Assembly (NCBI RefSeq): GCF_010728325.1
Contig: NZ_AP022570.1
Span: 682,001-746,000, forward strand
DNA length: 64,000 nucleotides
DNA from: Mycolicibacterium poriferae
GTDB taxonomy: Bacteria > Actinomycetota > Actinomycetes > Mycobacteriales > Mycobacteriaceae
Reading direction: 5' to 3'
In this document: one piece after another, positions 17,415 through 26,796 of the stretch
Layout: each line of letters opens with the position of its first letter
How positions within the stretch are numbered: position 1 is the first letter of the stretch
Notes under the pieces: generated by a model
Seen by the model: the letters and a program-made list of their open reading frames with translations, nothing else
Databases searched by the model: none
What the model was told of the DNA's origin: nothing
Translations under genes and position numbers: made by a program

Positions 17415-19604
17415 TTACCGCCGTTGAGCACTCGCGGCGGTGTCCGCGGGCTCGGTGAGCGGGTAGATCAGCTCCAGCTCCCCGAGCGCCGCGGCCACCG
17501 TCAGCAGGGGCAGCGCCGCCGAGACCGCCAGGTCGTCATCGGGTACCTCTGAGCGCAACGCCAGCACGAAGTCGTCGCCGATCGGCGACCAGTCCTGATC
17601 CGGGTCGAAGCGCCCGGCCAGCCGGTCGCTGATCGCGTCCACGTGGAACTCCAGCACCTTGCGGACGTTCGGGTACGCCCCCAGCGGTGGCGGGGTGGGG
17701 ATGTCGGCGATCAGGTCGGCCGCGGCGCGCAACCGGATCGCCCGGTTGAACGACCGCACCACTGGCGCGCGGAAGTCGGTCTCACCGCTGCTCTCGGACA
17801 GGTACTGGCGCACCGCGTCGTCGATCACCCGCGAGGCGGCCAGCGCGTTGTGACTCAGCGTCGCCACCTCGTCACGGCGCTCCTCGAACGCTCCGCGGGT
17901 GATGCGTAGGACCGCCACCTGCAGGTAGCGGCCGAAGATGCCCCGCGCCGAATCGATGGCGCGGGTCACCGAGGCGGTCGCACCGCGCGGCCACAGCAGC
18001 ACCGACACCACCACCCCGACGAGTGCGCCGACGACGACGTCCTCCACCCGGATCAGGCCCACCTCCCAGCCGGTCGGCACGATCAGGTTGAAGAAGATGA
18101 GGACCATCATCGTGAAGGCGGCCTGCGCCGCGGTGAACGACGCGATCTCGGGCACGTACGCCGACCCGAACACCACCAGCGGCATCAGCAGCCACAGCAC
18201 CGGCGGATCCACGCCGACCAGGTTGATCAGCAGGGCGCCGAGCAGGAAACCGATGCCGGTGCCGATCACCGCGCGCCACACCCGGGTGCCAGTGGTCAGC
18301 GCACTTGAGCGCAGCACCGACAGAGCGCCCAGCACCACCCAGAAGCCATGTTCCACGGGAAACACATGCGTGACGGCGACGGCCAGCGCCAGCCCGAGCC
18401 CGGTGCGCAGGCTGTTGCGCACCGCGACTGCCCGGCTGGTGACGAACCCGGACGCGATCTGGGCGGCCACCTTCGTCTCGGGCAGCAGTCGTTCCGACGC
18501 GCCGGTCGGCGGTAGCCGGAGACCCAGCGCCCGTGCCCACACCGGGCGGGCGTCAGCGGCGGCCGCGGCGGCGATGATCCGCCCGGTCGCGCCGATGGTG
18601 GCCGCGATGGTCCGTCGGCGCAGCAGTTCGCGGCCCATCCGCACGGCGTGGTCGTCGTCGACGGCGCCCAGAATGGTCTGCAGGTCCTCGCGGTAGCGGC
18701 CCCGCGCCGCGGTGCGCAGGTCGGTCAGGGCTTCCTCGAGTGCGGCGCGCCCGGCGTCGCGGTCCACCGACCGGGGCTGTTGCAGGACGGCCGCCGCGCA
18801 CCGCAGCACCCGCACCGCCGGGGCTCGCATGTCCGCCAGGGCCGCCCCCGCGCGCTGCCCCGTTCGGTCGGACACCCACTCGAGATCGTCGACGACGCGG
18901 ACCAGCGCCCGGCTGCCAGCGGTCAGACCGACGGGGCGGAAGTCCGCGCCCAGGAACGTCTCCCGCAGCCGGTCCATCGCGCGGGTGACGTCCTCGGCGG
19001 TGGCCGCGCCGTCCAGCCGGTCGGCCAGCGTGCGGCAGGCCCGGGCCGCGCGGCGGCGCAACTGGCCGTGGTGACGCGGCGGCAGGAAGACCAGCGCGGC
19101 GGGGACACACACCGCCAGTGCGATCGTCCAGCCCAGCAGCCGTTCCCCGACCGGACCCACCGGCGTGCACGCCGGCAGCACGAACGTCAGCAGCGTGGCG
19201 CGCTGACCGGCGGCGATGGTCTCACTGAACACCCCGCAAAACGTGACCACGACGCCGAGCGCGAACATCGTCACGACGGCGGGTACCGCATACGGCGCCA
19301 CCAGCGTTCCGAGCGTGATCATCACGTAGCCGTTGAGGGCCAGCCCGGTGTAGGCCAAGGCGCGGTTGTTCGCGTTGCCCGGAAAATCGCTGAACACCAG
19401 CAGCGCGACCGACCCGAAGATCGTGAACAGCGGTGTCTGTGAATTGCCTGCCACGACGAAGCCGACCGCCCCCGCCAGCGGCACCACCAGCGCCGCGCGC
19501 AGGGCGCGCCGGAGCGCGTCACCGTCGGGATCGCGCCGCTGAATCCGCTGCGCGATGCGGTCGCGCAGGGCGGCTGGCCGGAGGGAGCGCACGGCGGACG
19601 TCAA
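17415..19604 (-). CDS. FUSC-family membrane protein
   Basis: A 729-residue membrane protein with two blocks of transmembrane helices separated by soluble helical regions, the arrangement of FUSC/aromatic-acid-exporter relatives. The first block spans roughly residues 35-175 (VVPLAGAVGFVVAGN, FTIFGSVALLVFSDFPG). The second starts near residue 405 (TGLGLALAVAVTHVFPVEHGFWVVLGALSVLRS), a strongly conserved FUSC segment. The substrate is unknown; export of small aromatic or toxic compounds is usual for the family. It is followed by a small membrane protein and a TetR gene on the same strand, which may form one regulated unit. Confidence 0.85.
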   Translation of the reverse strand: MTSAVRSLRPAALRDRIAQRIQRRDPDGDALRRALRAALVVPLAGAVGFVVAGNSQTPLFTIFGSVALLVFSDFPGNANNRALAYTGLALNGYVMITLGTLVAPYAVPAVVTMFALGVVVTFCGVFSETIAAGQRATLLTFVLPACTPVGPVGERLLGWTIALAVCVPAALVFLPPRHHGQLRRRAARACRTLADRLDGAATAEDVTRAMDRLRETFLGADFRPVGLTAGSRALVRVVDDLEWVSDRTGQRAGAALADMRAPAVRVLRCAAAVLQQPRSVDRDAGRAALEEALTDLRTAARGRYREDLQTILGAVDDDHAVRMGRELLRRRTIAATIGATGRIIAAAAAADARPVWARALGLRLPPTGASERLLPETKVAAQIASGFVTSRAVAVRNSLRTGLGLALAVAVTHVFPVEHGFWVVLGALSVLRSSALTTGTRVWRAVIGTGIGFLLGALLINLVGVDPPVLWLLMPLVVFGSAYVPEIASFTAAQAAFTMMVLIFFNLIVPTGWEVGLIRVEDVVVGALVGVVVSVLLWPRGATASVTRAIDSARGIFGRYLQVAVLRITRGAFEERRDEVATLSHNALAASRVIDDAVRQYLSESSGETDFRAPVVRSFNRAIRLRAAADLIADIPTPPPLGAYPNVRKVLEFHVDAISDRLAGRFDPDQDWSPIGDDFVLALRSEVPDDDLAVSAALPLLTVAAALGELELIYPLTEPADTAASAQRR

Positions 19605-19611
19605 CGCGCCA

Positions 19612-20160
19612 TCAGTGCGCGAGCACCTTGATGGCGATGACTAAGAGGCCGACGGCGACCAGTGACAGAACCGTCAGAGTTTGCTGCCACCAGGGCAGCG
19701 CCGTTTTGCGGACGGCCAGCAGCGCGATCACGCCGAGCTCGATGACGAGAATCCACTTGGCGATCCACACCGCGGTGTCGGTGTCGAGCAGACCCAGGCC
19801 GGCGGTCGCCAGCGCGCCCAGCGGCAGCACGCTGGCCTCGAGGATCTGCCCGGAGGCCTGCAGCATCCGCCAGCCCTCGACCCCACGCGGGGCGTGGCCG
19901 TACACGCTCAGATGCGCGACGAAGTCCGACAGCAGGCTGGCCAGCCACAACCCGCCCATCGTCACCGCCACGTCGAGCATGCGGTCCCAGCCGCTAGTCT
20001 CGTCGCCGGTGTAGCGGGTGAGCACCGCCAACGTCGCCAGGCAGGAGATGGCCCCGTAGAGGCGCTCGCGCAGCATGGCCACCACATGGGTGTCGGGGAC
20101 GGCCGGCTCGTCGCCGCGGGCAGCTGCCGAATCCTCGGCCCGGCCGGTGGCCTCAGTCAT
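19612..20160 (-). CDS. Integral membrane protein of unknown function
   Basis: A 182-residue protein with about four hydrophobic segments: LYGAISCLATLAVL, MGGLWLASLLSDFVAHLSVY, ILEASVLPLGALATAGLGLL and a C-terminal pair including LTVLSLVAVGLLVIAIKVL. ATG 20160 is preferred because it overlaps the end of the upstream TetR gene by 8 bp, a coupled arrangement; an in-frame ATG at 20199 would add 13 residues inside that gene. It sits between the TetR and FUSC genes, all on one strand, so an accessory role to the FUSC transporter under that regulator is a reasonable guess. Confidence 0.75.
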   Translation of the reverse strand: MTEATGRAEDSAAARGDEPAVPDTHVVAMLRERLYGAISCLATLAVLTRYTGDETSGWDRMLDVAVTMGGLWLASLLSDFVAHLSVYGHAPRGVEGWRMLQASGQILEASVLPLGALATAGLGLLDTDTAVWIAKWILVIELGVIALLAVRKTALPWWQQTLTVLSLVAVGLLVIAIKVLAH

Positions 20161-20719
20161 CGGTGAGTACCGTGGCGAAACAACCGGAGTCCAGGGCATC
20201 GAGCAACTGCTCGACGATCCACGTCAGCCCCGGCGTGTCCGACGGCAGCAGCGTCTGCTCGTAGCCCACCAGCAGGTAGACCGCCCACGCCGCGAACAGG
20301 TGCGCCTGGCGGGGGGAGCGCAGGATCTCCAGCGCGCTGACATACAGCGCGTCGAACCGCTGCCGGTCCACGGCGGCCTGCACCGTGCGGACCTCCGGGT
20401 CGATGGCGGCCCACACCCGGATGGCGGCCTCGGCGCCGTGCGGCAACAGCAGCCCGGCCCGGATCAGCTTGTCGATGCGCTGCCGGGCGTCCGGCTCGGC
20501 CTGCACCGCCTCGACGACTTTCACGGTCATTCCCTCCTGCCAGTGCGCCACCAGCTGCCGGGTGAAAACCGGCCAGTTGGCGAAGTAGTGATAGAAGGAT
20601 CCCGTGGTGACGCCCAGTCGTTGGCACACTTCGGCCAATTTCAGTCCGCCGTAACCCAGGTCGGAAAGCACTTCCAGCCCGGTATCGAAAAATGACTCTC
20701 GCGACGCGACGCCCCCCAT
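20153..20719 (-). CDS. TetR-family transcriptional regulator
   Basis: A 188-residue TetR-type regulator. The N-terminal helix-turn-helix includes LSDLGYGGLKLAEVCQRLGV and TTGSFYHYFANWPVFTRQL. The rest is the helical ligand-binding domain. It heads the minus-strand set TetR, membrane protein, FUSC and is divergent from another TetR gene at 20866, with 146 bp between the starts. It probably represses the FUSC unit and perhaps itself. The ligand is unknown. Confidence 0.85.
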   Translation of the reverse strand: MGGVASRESFFDTGLEVLSDLGYGGLKLAEVCQRLGVTTGSFYHYFANWPVFTRQLVAHWQEGMTVKVVEAVQAEPDARQRIDKLIRAGLLLPHGAEAAIRVWAAIDPEVRTVQAAVDRQRFDALYVSALEILRSPRQAHLFAAWAVYLLVGYEQTLLPSDTPGLTWIVEQLLDALDSGCFATVLTDD

Positions 20720-20865
20720 GCGGTAGCACGATAGTTCGATGCGCTGTCACGGCGCGGTGCGCGCGCCAGGCGACACCGCGCCGAATGTTTGCCCGATTGT
20801 CACGGTTGGGCCGCTGACAGCCACTGTGTGGCCAACTGCCAGGTGACGTGTGGCACAATTTGACC

Positions 20866-21501
20866 GTGCCGTATACGGCTAGTCGAGGTCCAGGTCGCCC
20901 TCCCGCAGCGAAGGCTGCTGAGACGCGCGAGCGCATTGTGCGTGCTGCTCGTGAAGTTTTCAGCGAACTTGGCTACGACGCTGCGACATTTCAGGCCATC
21001 GCGGTCCGCGCTGACCTCACCCGTCCCGCCATCAATCACTACTTCGCCAGCAAACGAGTCCTGTGGGCCGAGGTGGTTCGGCAGACCGATGAGGCGATTG
21101 TTAGCGCGGGGATCGCGCGGGCGCAGGAGCAGACCGGGTTGATCGGGAGGCTGTCGGCGTTCCTGTCGGCTGCGACGCAGGCCGACGTCGAGGACCGCGC
21201 CGCGGCGGCGTTCCTGGTGACCTCGGTGCTGGAGACCCAGCGGCACCCCGAGCTGGTCAGCGAGGAGCACGATCCGCTGCGAAATTCCCGCGCCTTCGTC
21301 ACCTGGGCGGTCAACGATGCGATCGCCCGCGGCGAGCTCAGCGACGACACCGATGTCGACCATCTGGTCGAGATGCTGGTCGCGGTGGTGTGGGGGATGG
21401 GCTTCTACGCCGGCTTCGTCGGCGATCGCTCGGAGCTCGGCGCGGTGGTGCACAAGCTCGAACTGCTGCTGGCCAACAAACTCTGGAATCTCAGCGAGTA
21501 G
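20866..21501 (+). CDS. TetR-family transcriptional regulator
   Basis: A 211-residue TetR regulator with an N-terminal basic extension (SRGPGRPPAAKAAETRERI) and the helix-turn-helix FSELGYDAATFQAIAVRADL plus TRPAINHYFASKRVLW. GTG 20866 is used: it lies 6 nt after CACAAT, a weak -10 box, and no Shine-Dalgarno is present, while an upstream ATG at 20848 would start inside that promoter. The position before a TIGR00027-type methyltransferase and the aldehyde dehydrogenase run parallels M. tuberculosis Rv0144 (from memory). Targets are unknown. Confidence 0.87.
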   Translation: MPYTASRGPGRPPAAKAAETRERIVRAAREVFSELGYDAATFQAIAVRADLTRPAINHYFASKRVLWAEVVRQTDEAIVSAGIARAQEQTGLIGRLSAFLSAATQADVEDRAAAAFLVTSVLETQRHPELVSEEHDPLRNSRAFVTWAVNDAIARGELSDDTDVDHLVEMLVAVVWGMGFYAGFVGDRSELGAVVHKLELLLANKLWNLSE

Positions 21502-21518
21502 GTCGCTCGTCGCCCGGC

Positions 21519-21640
21519 GTGCAGGACAGCCGGGTGTTCACGACAGCCGGGTACGGGGACAGCCGGGGTTGCGGAATGCCGGGGGTGGAGGACTGCCGCG
21601 CGTTCAGCACAGCTGTGGTGTGCAGCACACCAGCGGGATC
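21519..21640. repeat. Degenerate 15-18 bp tandem repeat
   Basis: The gap between the TetR and methyltransferase genes holds about seven tandem copies of a loose unit resembling GTGCAGGACAGCCGGG. The first three share GACAGCCGG exactly; later copies drift (GAATGCCGGG, GGACTGCCGCG, AGCACAGCTGTG, AGCACACCAGCG). An in-frame reading exists for part of it, but the period is not a multiple of three and no protein is likely. Confidence 0.5.
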
Positions 21641-21656
21641 CGCGACACTCTGTTAG

Positions 21657-22628
<972 letters not shown>

Positions 22629-22691
22629 CCTCCGCGTCACGGCACGTGTACCCCCGTCGGGGGTCGCATCCCGCCCTATCGGGCGCTGTTC

Positions 22692-22715
22692 ACCAACCGG
22701 GTGGTTGGTTAGGAT
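22692..22715 (+). promoter_or_regulatory. Promoter with TetR-type operator before the aldehyde dehydrogenase run
   Basis: An 18-bp inverted repeat, ACCAACC-GGGT-GGTTGGT (22692-22709), directly abuts a TANNNT -10 box, TAGGAT (22710-22715). The ALDH ATG follows at 22748 with an AGGAGG ribosome site. The same ACCAAC half-site recurs upstream of the TetR gene at 40047, so that regulator is a candidate binder. Promoter and operator are inferred from pattern and position. Confidence 0.6.
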
Positions 22716-22747
22716 TCGGGTATTCCACAGGCCAGGAGGACCCCACC

Positions 22748-24157
22748 ATGACCACCGAATCCGTCGCGCCCGTCGGGGTGAGCAGCACGACGACCGACAT
22801 TCCGGCAACGGTGCGCCGCCTGCGGCAGACGTTCGCCACCGGGCGCACCCGCAGCGTCGAGTGGCGGAAGGGCCAGCTCCGCGCGCTGGAGCGGCTGATG
22901 ACCGAGAACGAGACGGCGATCGCCGACGCGCTCGACAAGGACCTGGGCCGCTCGCCGTTCGAGGCGTGGTTGGCCGACGTGGCCAGCACCGCCGGGGAGG
23001 CCGCCTTCGCCGCCAAGAACGTCGGCAAGTGGATGAAGCGCCGGCACCGGCTGCTCGAGATGTCCCAGCTGCCCGGCCGGGGCTGGGTGGAACACGAACC
23101 GTACGGCACCGTGTTGATCATCGGCGCGTGGAACTTCCCGTTCGCGCTCACCCTCGGCCCGGCCGTCGGGGCCATCGCCGCGGGCAACACCGTGGTACTC
23201 AAGCCCTCCGAGGTCGCCCCGGCGTCCGCGGCGCTGATGGCCGAGCTGGTGCCGCGCTATCTCGACAAGGACGCCATCGCCGTCATCGAGGGCGACGGCG
23301 CGGTCAGCCAGGAGCTCATCGCCCAGGGCTTCGATCACCTGCTGTTCACCGGCGGCACCGAGATCGGCCGCAAGGTCTACGAGGGGGCCGCGGCGCACCT
23401 GACCCCGGTCACGCTGGAGCTCGGCGGCAAGAGCCCGGTGATCGTGTCCGCCGACGCCGACGTCGAGGTCGCCGCCAAGCGCATCGCCTGGACCAAGCTG
23501 ATCAACTCCGGGCAGATCTGCATCGCCCCGGACTACGTCATCGCCGAGGCGCCCATCCGCGACCAGCTGGTCGACCGGATCCGCGCGGCCGTACAGGAAT
23601 TCGAGGCTGGCAACGCCGCGGGCAAGAAGATCGTCAACGAACGCCACTTCAACCGGCTGACCACCGCGCTGGCCGCCACCAAGGGGCAGGTCGCCGTCGG
23701 CGGCGGCTCCGATCCGGCGGGCCTGAAGATCCAGCCCACGGTGGTGGTCGACCCGGACCCGGGCGAACCGCTGATGACCGACGAGATCTTTGGTCCCATC
23801 CTGCCCATCGTGACCGTGCAATCCCTCACCGAGGCAATCGATTTCGTCAACGCCCGGCCCAAGCCGCTGGCGGCCTACCTGTTCACCAAGACCAAGGCCG
23901 TACGCGAGCGCGTGATCCGGGAGGTGCCCGCCGGCGGCATGGTCATCAATCACCTGCTGTTCCACTTCGCCACCCACAAGCTGCCGTTCGGCGGTGTGGG
24001 GCCGTCCGGGCTGGGCGCCTACCACGGCAAGTTCGGGTTCGAGGAGTTCAGCCACCGCAAGTCGGTCATGACCAAACCAACCCGACCCGACATCGCCGCC
24101 TTCATCTACCCCCCGTATACAGAGAAGGCGTGGAAGCTGGCGCGCAAGCTCTTCTGA
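22748..24157 (+). CDS. Aldehyde dehydrogenase family protein
   Basis: A 469-residue NAD(P)-dependent aldehyde dehydrogenase oxidising an aldehyde to its acid. Visible motifs are IIGAWNFPFALTLGPAVGA (cofactor pocket), GNTVVLKPSE, FTGGTEIGRKV, the catalytic glutamate in VTLELGGKSPV and the nucleophile in NSGQICIAPDY (cysteine near residue 258). The C-terminal NHLLFHFATHKLPFGGVG is typical of the class-3-like fatty-aldehyde group. ATG 22748 has AGGAGG 10 nt upstream. It heads a run with an SDR, a quinone reductase and a HAD hydrolase, as with Rv0147-Rv0149 of M. tuberculosis, suggesting lipid or aldehyde breakdown. Confidence 0.93.
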   Translation: MTTESVAPVGVSSTTTDIPATVRRLRQTFATGRTRSVEWRKGQLRALERLMTENETAIADALDKDLGRSPFEAWLADVASTAGEAAFAAKNVGKWMKRRHRLLEMSQLPGRGWVEHEPYGTVLIIGAWNFPFALTLGPAVGAIAAGNTVVLKPSEVAPASAALMAELVPRYLDKDAIAVIEGDGAVSQELIAQGFDHLLFTGGTEIGRKVYEGAAAHLTPVTLELGGKSPVIVSADADVEVAAKRIAWTKLINSGQICIAPDYVIAEAPIRDQLVDRIRAAVQEFEAGNAAGKKIVNERHFNRLTTALAATKGQVAVGGGSDPAGLKIQPTVVVDPDPGEPLMTDEIFGPILPIVTVQSLTEAIDFVNARPKPLAAYLFTKTKAVRERVIREVPAGGMVINHLLFHFATHKLPFGGVGPSGLGAYHGKFGFEEFSHRKSVMTKPTRPDIAAFIYPPYTEKAWKLARKLF

Positions 24158-24193
24158 CCGCGCCGGTTCGGACCCTTTCAGAGAGGAAGATCA

Positions 24194-25057
24194 GTGCCAG
24201 GAGTGCAGGATCGTGTCATCGTCGTCACGGGCGCCGGCGGCGGATTGGGGCGTGAGTACGCGCTGACGCTCGCCAAGGAGGGCGCCAGCGTCGTCGTCAA
24301 CGACCTCGGCGGCGCGCGCGACGGCACGGGCGCCGGCCACAACATGGCCGACGAGGTGGTCAAGGAGATCAAGGACGCCGGCGGTCGGGCGGTCGCGAAC
24401 TACGACTCCGTCGCCGAGCCCGAGGGTGCGGAGAACATCATCAAGACCGCCGTCGACGAGTTCGGCAAGGTCGACGGTGTGGTCAGCAACGCCGGCATCC
24501 TGCGCGACGGCACCTTCCACAAGATGGAGTTCGCCAACTGGGACGCGGTGCTCAAAGTGCACCTGTACGGCGGATACAACGTGATCCGGGCGGCGTGGCC
24601 GCACTTCCGCGAGAACGGTTTCGGCCGCGTCGTGGTCGCCACCTCGACCAGCGGGCTGTTCGGCAACTTCGGGCAGGCCAACTACGGCGCCGCCAAGCTC
24701 GGCCTGGTCGGGCTGATCAACACGCTGGCCCAGGAGGGCGCCAAGTACAACATCAAAGCCAACGCCGTGGCCCCGATCGCGGCCACCCGCATGACGCAGG
24801 ACATCCTGCCGCCCGAGGTGTTCGAGAAGCTCACCCCCGAGTACGTCGCTCCGGTGGTGGCCTACCTGTGCACCGAGGAGATGCCCGAGACTGCGTCGGT
24901 GTTCATCGTCGGCGGCGGCAAGGTCCAGCGGGTCGCGCTGTTCCAGAACGGCGGCGTCACGTTCACCGAGGTGCCCTCGGTGGACGACATCGCCGGTCGG
25001 TGGGACGAGATCGCCGACCTGTCGGCGGCCGAGCGCGCCACGTTCAGCCTGGGCTGA
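24194..25057 (+). CDS. Short-chain dehydrogenase/reductase
   Basis: A 287-residue SDR. It has the nucleotide-binding motif VTGAGGGLGREYALTLAKEG and VVVNDLGG, the NAGI motif in VVSNAGILRDGTF, the catalytic Ser region STSGLFGNFGQ and the YxxxK pair in NYGAAKLG. The sequence is closest to the dehydrogenase domain of the peroxisomal multifunctional enzyme type 2 class, which acts on 3-hydroxyacyl-CoA; that substrate class is an inference. GTG 24194 follows AGAGAGGAAG. It lies 36 bp after the aldehyde dehydrogenase and 7 bp before the quinone reductase, so the three are co-transcribed. Confidence 0.9.
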   Translation: MPGVQDRVIVVTGAGGGLGREYALTLAKEGASVVVNDLGGARDGTGAGHNMADEVVKEIKDAGGRAVANYDSVAEPEGAENIIKTAVDEFGKVDGVVSNAGILRDGTFHKMEFANWDAVLKVHLYGGYNVIRAAWPHFRENGFGRVVVATSTSGLFGNFGQANYGAAKLGLVGLINTLAQEGAKYNIKANAVAPIAATRMTQDILPPEVFEKLTPEYVAPVVAYLCTEEMPETASVFIVGGGKVQRVALFQNGGVTFTEVPSVDDIAGRWDEIADLSAAERATFSLG

Positions 25058-25064
25058 TACCTGT

Positions 25065-26027
25065 ATGAAAGCGCTTGTCGCGCAGGAGCTGTCAGGTCCG
25101 GCCGGATTGGTCTACACTGACGCCCCGGATCCGGCGAACCCGGACCAGGTGGTCATCGACGTCGGTGCGGCCGGCGTGTGCTTCCCGGACCTGCTGCTCC
25201 TGCGCGGTGAGTACCAGATGCGCCTCGACCCGCCCTTCGTGCCCGGCATGGAGGTCGCCGGCGTGGTGCGGTCCGCCCCGCAGAAATCCGGTTTCTCGGC
25301 CGGGCAACGGGTTTCGGCGTTCACGATGCTCGGCGGCTACGCCGAGCAGGTCGGCGTCGCGCCCGATGCGGTGGTGCCCACACCGGCCGACATCGACGAC
25401 GCGTCGGCCGCCTCGCTGCTGGGCAACTACTACACCATGCAGTTCGCGCTGCAGCGCCGCGGCGCGTTGCACCCCGGCGAGACGGTGCTGGTTCTGGGCT
25501 CCGCCGGCGGGGTCGGCACCGCTGCCGTGCAGATCGCCAAAGCCATGGGCGCCAACGTCATCGCGATGGTGCACCGGCCCGGGGCCGTCGAGTTCGTGGA
25601 GTCACTCGGCGCCGACGCGGTGCTGCCGCTGACCGACGGCTGGCGCGACGCCGTGCTGGCCCACACCGGCGGACGCGGGGTGGACATGGTCGTCGACCCG
25701 GTCGGAGGTCCCGCCTTCGACGACGCGATCCGCGTGCTGGCCACCGAGGGCCGACTCCTGGTCATCGGGTTCGCCGCCGGCGGCATTCCCACCGTGAAGG
25801 TCAACCGACTGCTGCTGCGCAACGTCGGAGTCCTCGGCGTCGGCTGGGGAGAGTTCGTCAACCGAACCCCGGGCGCGCAGGCCGAGGTCGGCGCGGCGCT
25901 CGGGGCGCTTGTCGAGGCCGGGCTACGACCACCGCCGCCGGTGCGGTGCCCGCTGGCCGAGGGCGCCGCGGCGCTGCAGCGGCTGGCCGACGGCGCCGTG
26001 CACGGAAAGCTGGTGCTGCAGCCGTGA
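25065..26027 (+). CDS. NADPH:quinone oxidoreductase family protein (zinc-free MDR)
   Basis: A 320-residue medium-chain dehydrogenase/reductase of the quinone reductase group. The N-terminal GroES-like domain includes GVCFPDLLLLRGEYQ and PFVPGMEVAGVV. The Rossmann domain has VLVLGSAGGVGTAAVQIAKAMGA and GGRGVDMVVDPVGG. The catalytic-zinc cysteine and histidine pattern of alcohol dehydrogenases is absent. It probably reduces quinones or enoyl compounds with NADPH. It follows the SDR by 7 bp, and its stop overlaps the first unit of a 23-bp triplicated sequence before the next gene. Confidence 0.9.
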   Translation: MKALVAQELSGPAGLVYTDAPDPANPDQVVIDVGAAGVCFPDLLLLRGEYQMRLDPPFVPGMEVAGVVRSAPQKSGFSAGQRVSAFTMLGGYAEQVGVAPDAVVPTPADIDDASAASLLGNYYTMQFALQRRGALHPGETVLVLGSAGGVGTAAVQIAKAMGANVIAMVHRPGAVEFVESLGADAVLPLTDGWRDAVLAHTGGRGVDMVVDPVGGPAFDDAIRVLATEGRLLVIGFAAGGIPTVKVNRLLLRNVGVLGVGWGEFVNRTPGAQAEVGAALGALVEAGLRPPPPVRCPLAEGAAALQRLADGAVHGKLVLQP

Positions 26028-26092
26028 CGAGCCCCCAGGTGCTGCTGTGACGCGCCTCCAGGTGCGGCTGTGACCAGCCCCCATGTGCTCGC
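26024..26092 (+). repeat. Triplicated 23-bp start-codon region
   Basis: Three consecutive 23-bp units start at 26024, 26047 and 26070. All begin GTGAC and carry CCnCC(A/C)GGTGC or CCCCCATGTGC in the middle. The first GTG overlaps the stop of the quinone reductase (GTGA). Only the third is in frame with the HAD gene, because 23 is not a multiple of three. The simplest reading is duplication of an ancestral coupled start. Confidence 0.6.
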
Positions 26093-26786
26093 CTTCGACG
26101 TGTTCGGCACCGTCGTCGACTGGCACTCCAGCGTCACCCGCGAACTCGCGGCGTTCGGTGAGCGCAACGGTGTGCACGCGGACTGGGCCCGTTTCGCCAC
26201 CGACTGGCGGGCGGGTTACGTCCCGGCGATGGACCGGGTCCGCCACGGCGAGCGGCCCTGGACCCGGCTGGACACGCTGCACCGCGAACGTCTGCTCGAG
26301 TTGCTCGACGCGGCCGGCATCAGCGCCGGGGATGCCGACATCGACCATCTCAACCGGGCGTGGCACCGCCTGGACCCGTGGCCCGACGCGGTCGCCGGAT
26401 TGACCCGGCTCAAGAGCAGTTTCACGATCACCACGCTGTCCAACGGCAACGTCTCGCTGCTGACCGACATGGCCAAACACGCCCGCCTGCCGTGGGACTG
26501 CGTGCTGTCGGCCGAGCTCTTCGGCCACTACAAACCCGACCCCGAGGCATACCTGGGCTGCGCCGAACTGCTCGACGTGTCACCCGGCCAGGTGATGCTC
26601 GTCGCTGCGCACCCCGCGGACCTGCGCGCCGCCCGCGCCGCCGGGCTGGGCACGGGGTTCGTCTACCGTCCCGCCGAGCAGGGCCCGGGCCGCACCGCGC
26701 GACGGCCCCCCGACGGCGAATTCGACGTGCACGCAGAGGATTTCCTCGACCTCGCCGACCAGCTGGGCTGTCCGCCGGGCGAGTAG
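26070..26786 (+). CDS. HAD-family hydrolase, 2-haloacid-dehalogenase type II
   Basis: A 238-residue HAD hydrolase. The nucleophile motif is LAFDVFGTVVDWHSSV, the Ser/Thr motif is TLSNGNVSLL, the lysine motif is HYKPDPEAY and the late acidic region is VMLVAAHPADLRAA. This order is that of L-2-haloacid dehalogenases, although members also act as phosphatases or on other substrates. In motif IV the usual Asn/Asp pair is replaced by AAHPAD, so activity should not be assumed. GTG 26070 is the third of three repeated GTGAC starts and the only one in frame. It ends 10 bp before the next gene's start. Confidence 0.88.
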   Translation: MTSPHVLAFDVFGTVVDWHSSVTRELAAFGERNGVHADWARFATDWRAGYVPAMDRVRHGERPWTRLDTLHRERLLELLDAAGISAGDADIDHLNRAWHRLDPWPDAVAGLTRLKSSFTITTLSNGNVSLLTDMAKHARLPWDCVLSAELFGHYKPDPEAYLGCAELLDVSPGQVMLVAAHPADLRAARAAGLGTGFVYRPAEQGPGRTARRPPDGEFDVHAEDFLDLADQLGCPPGE

Positions 26787-26796
26787 CGTGGACGGC

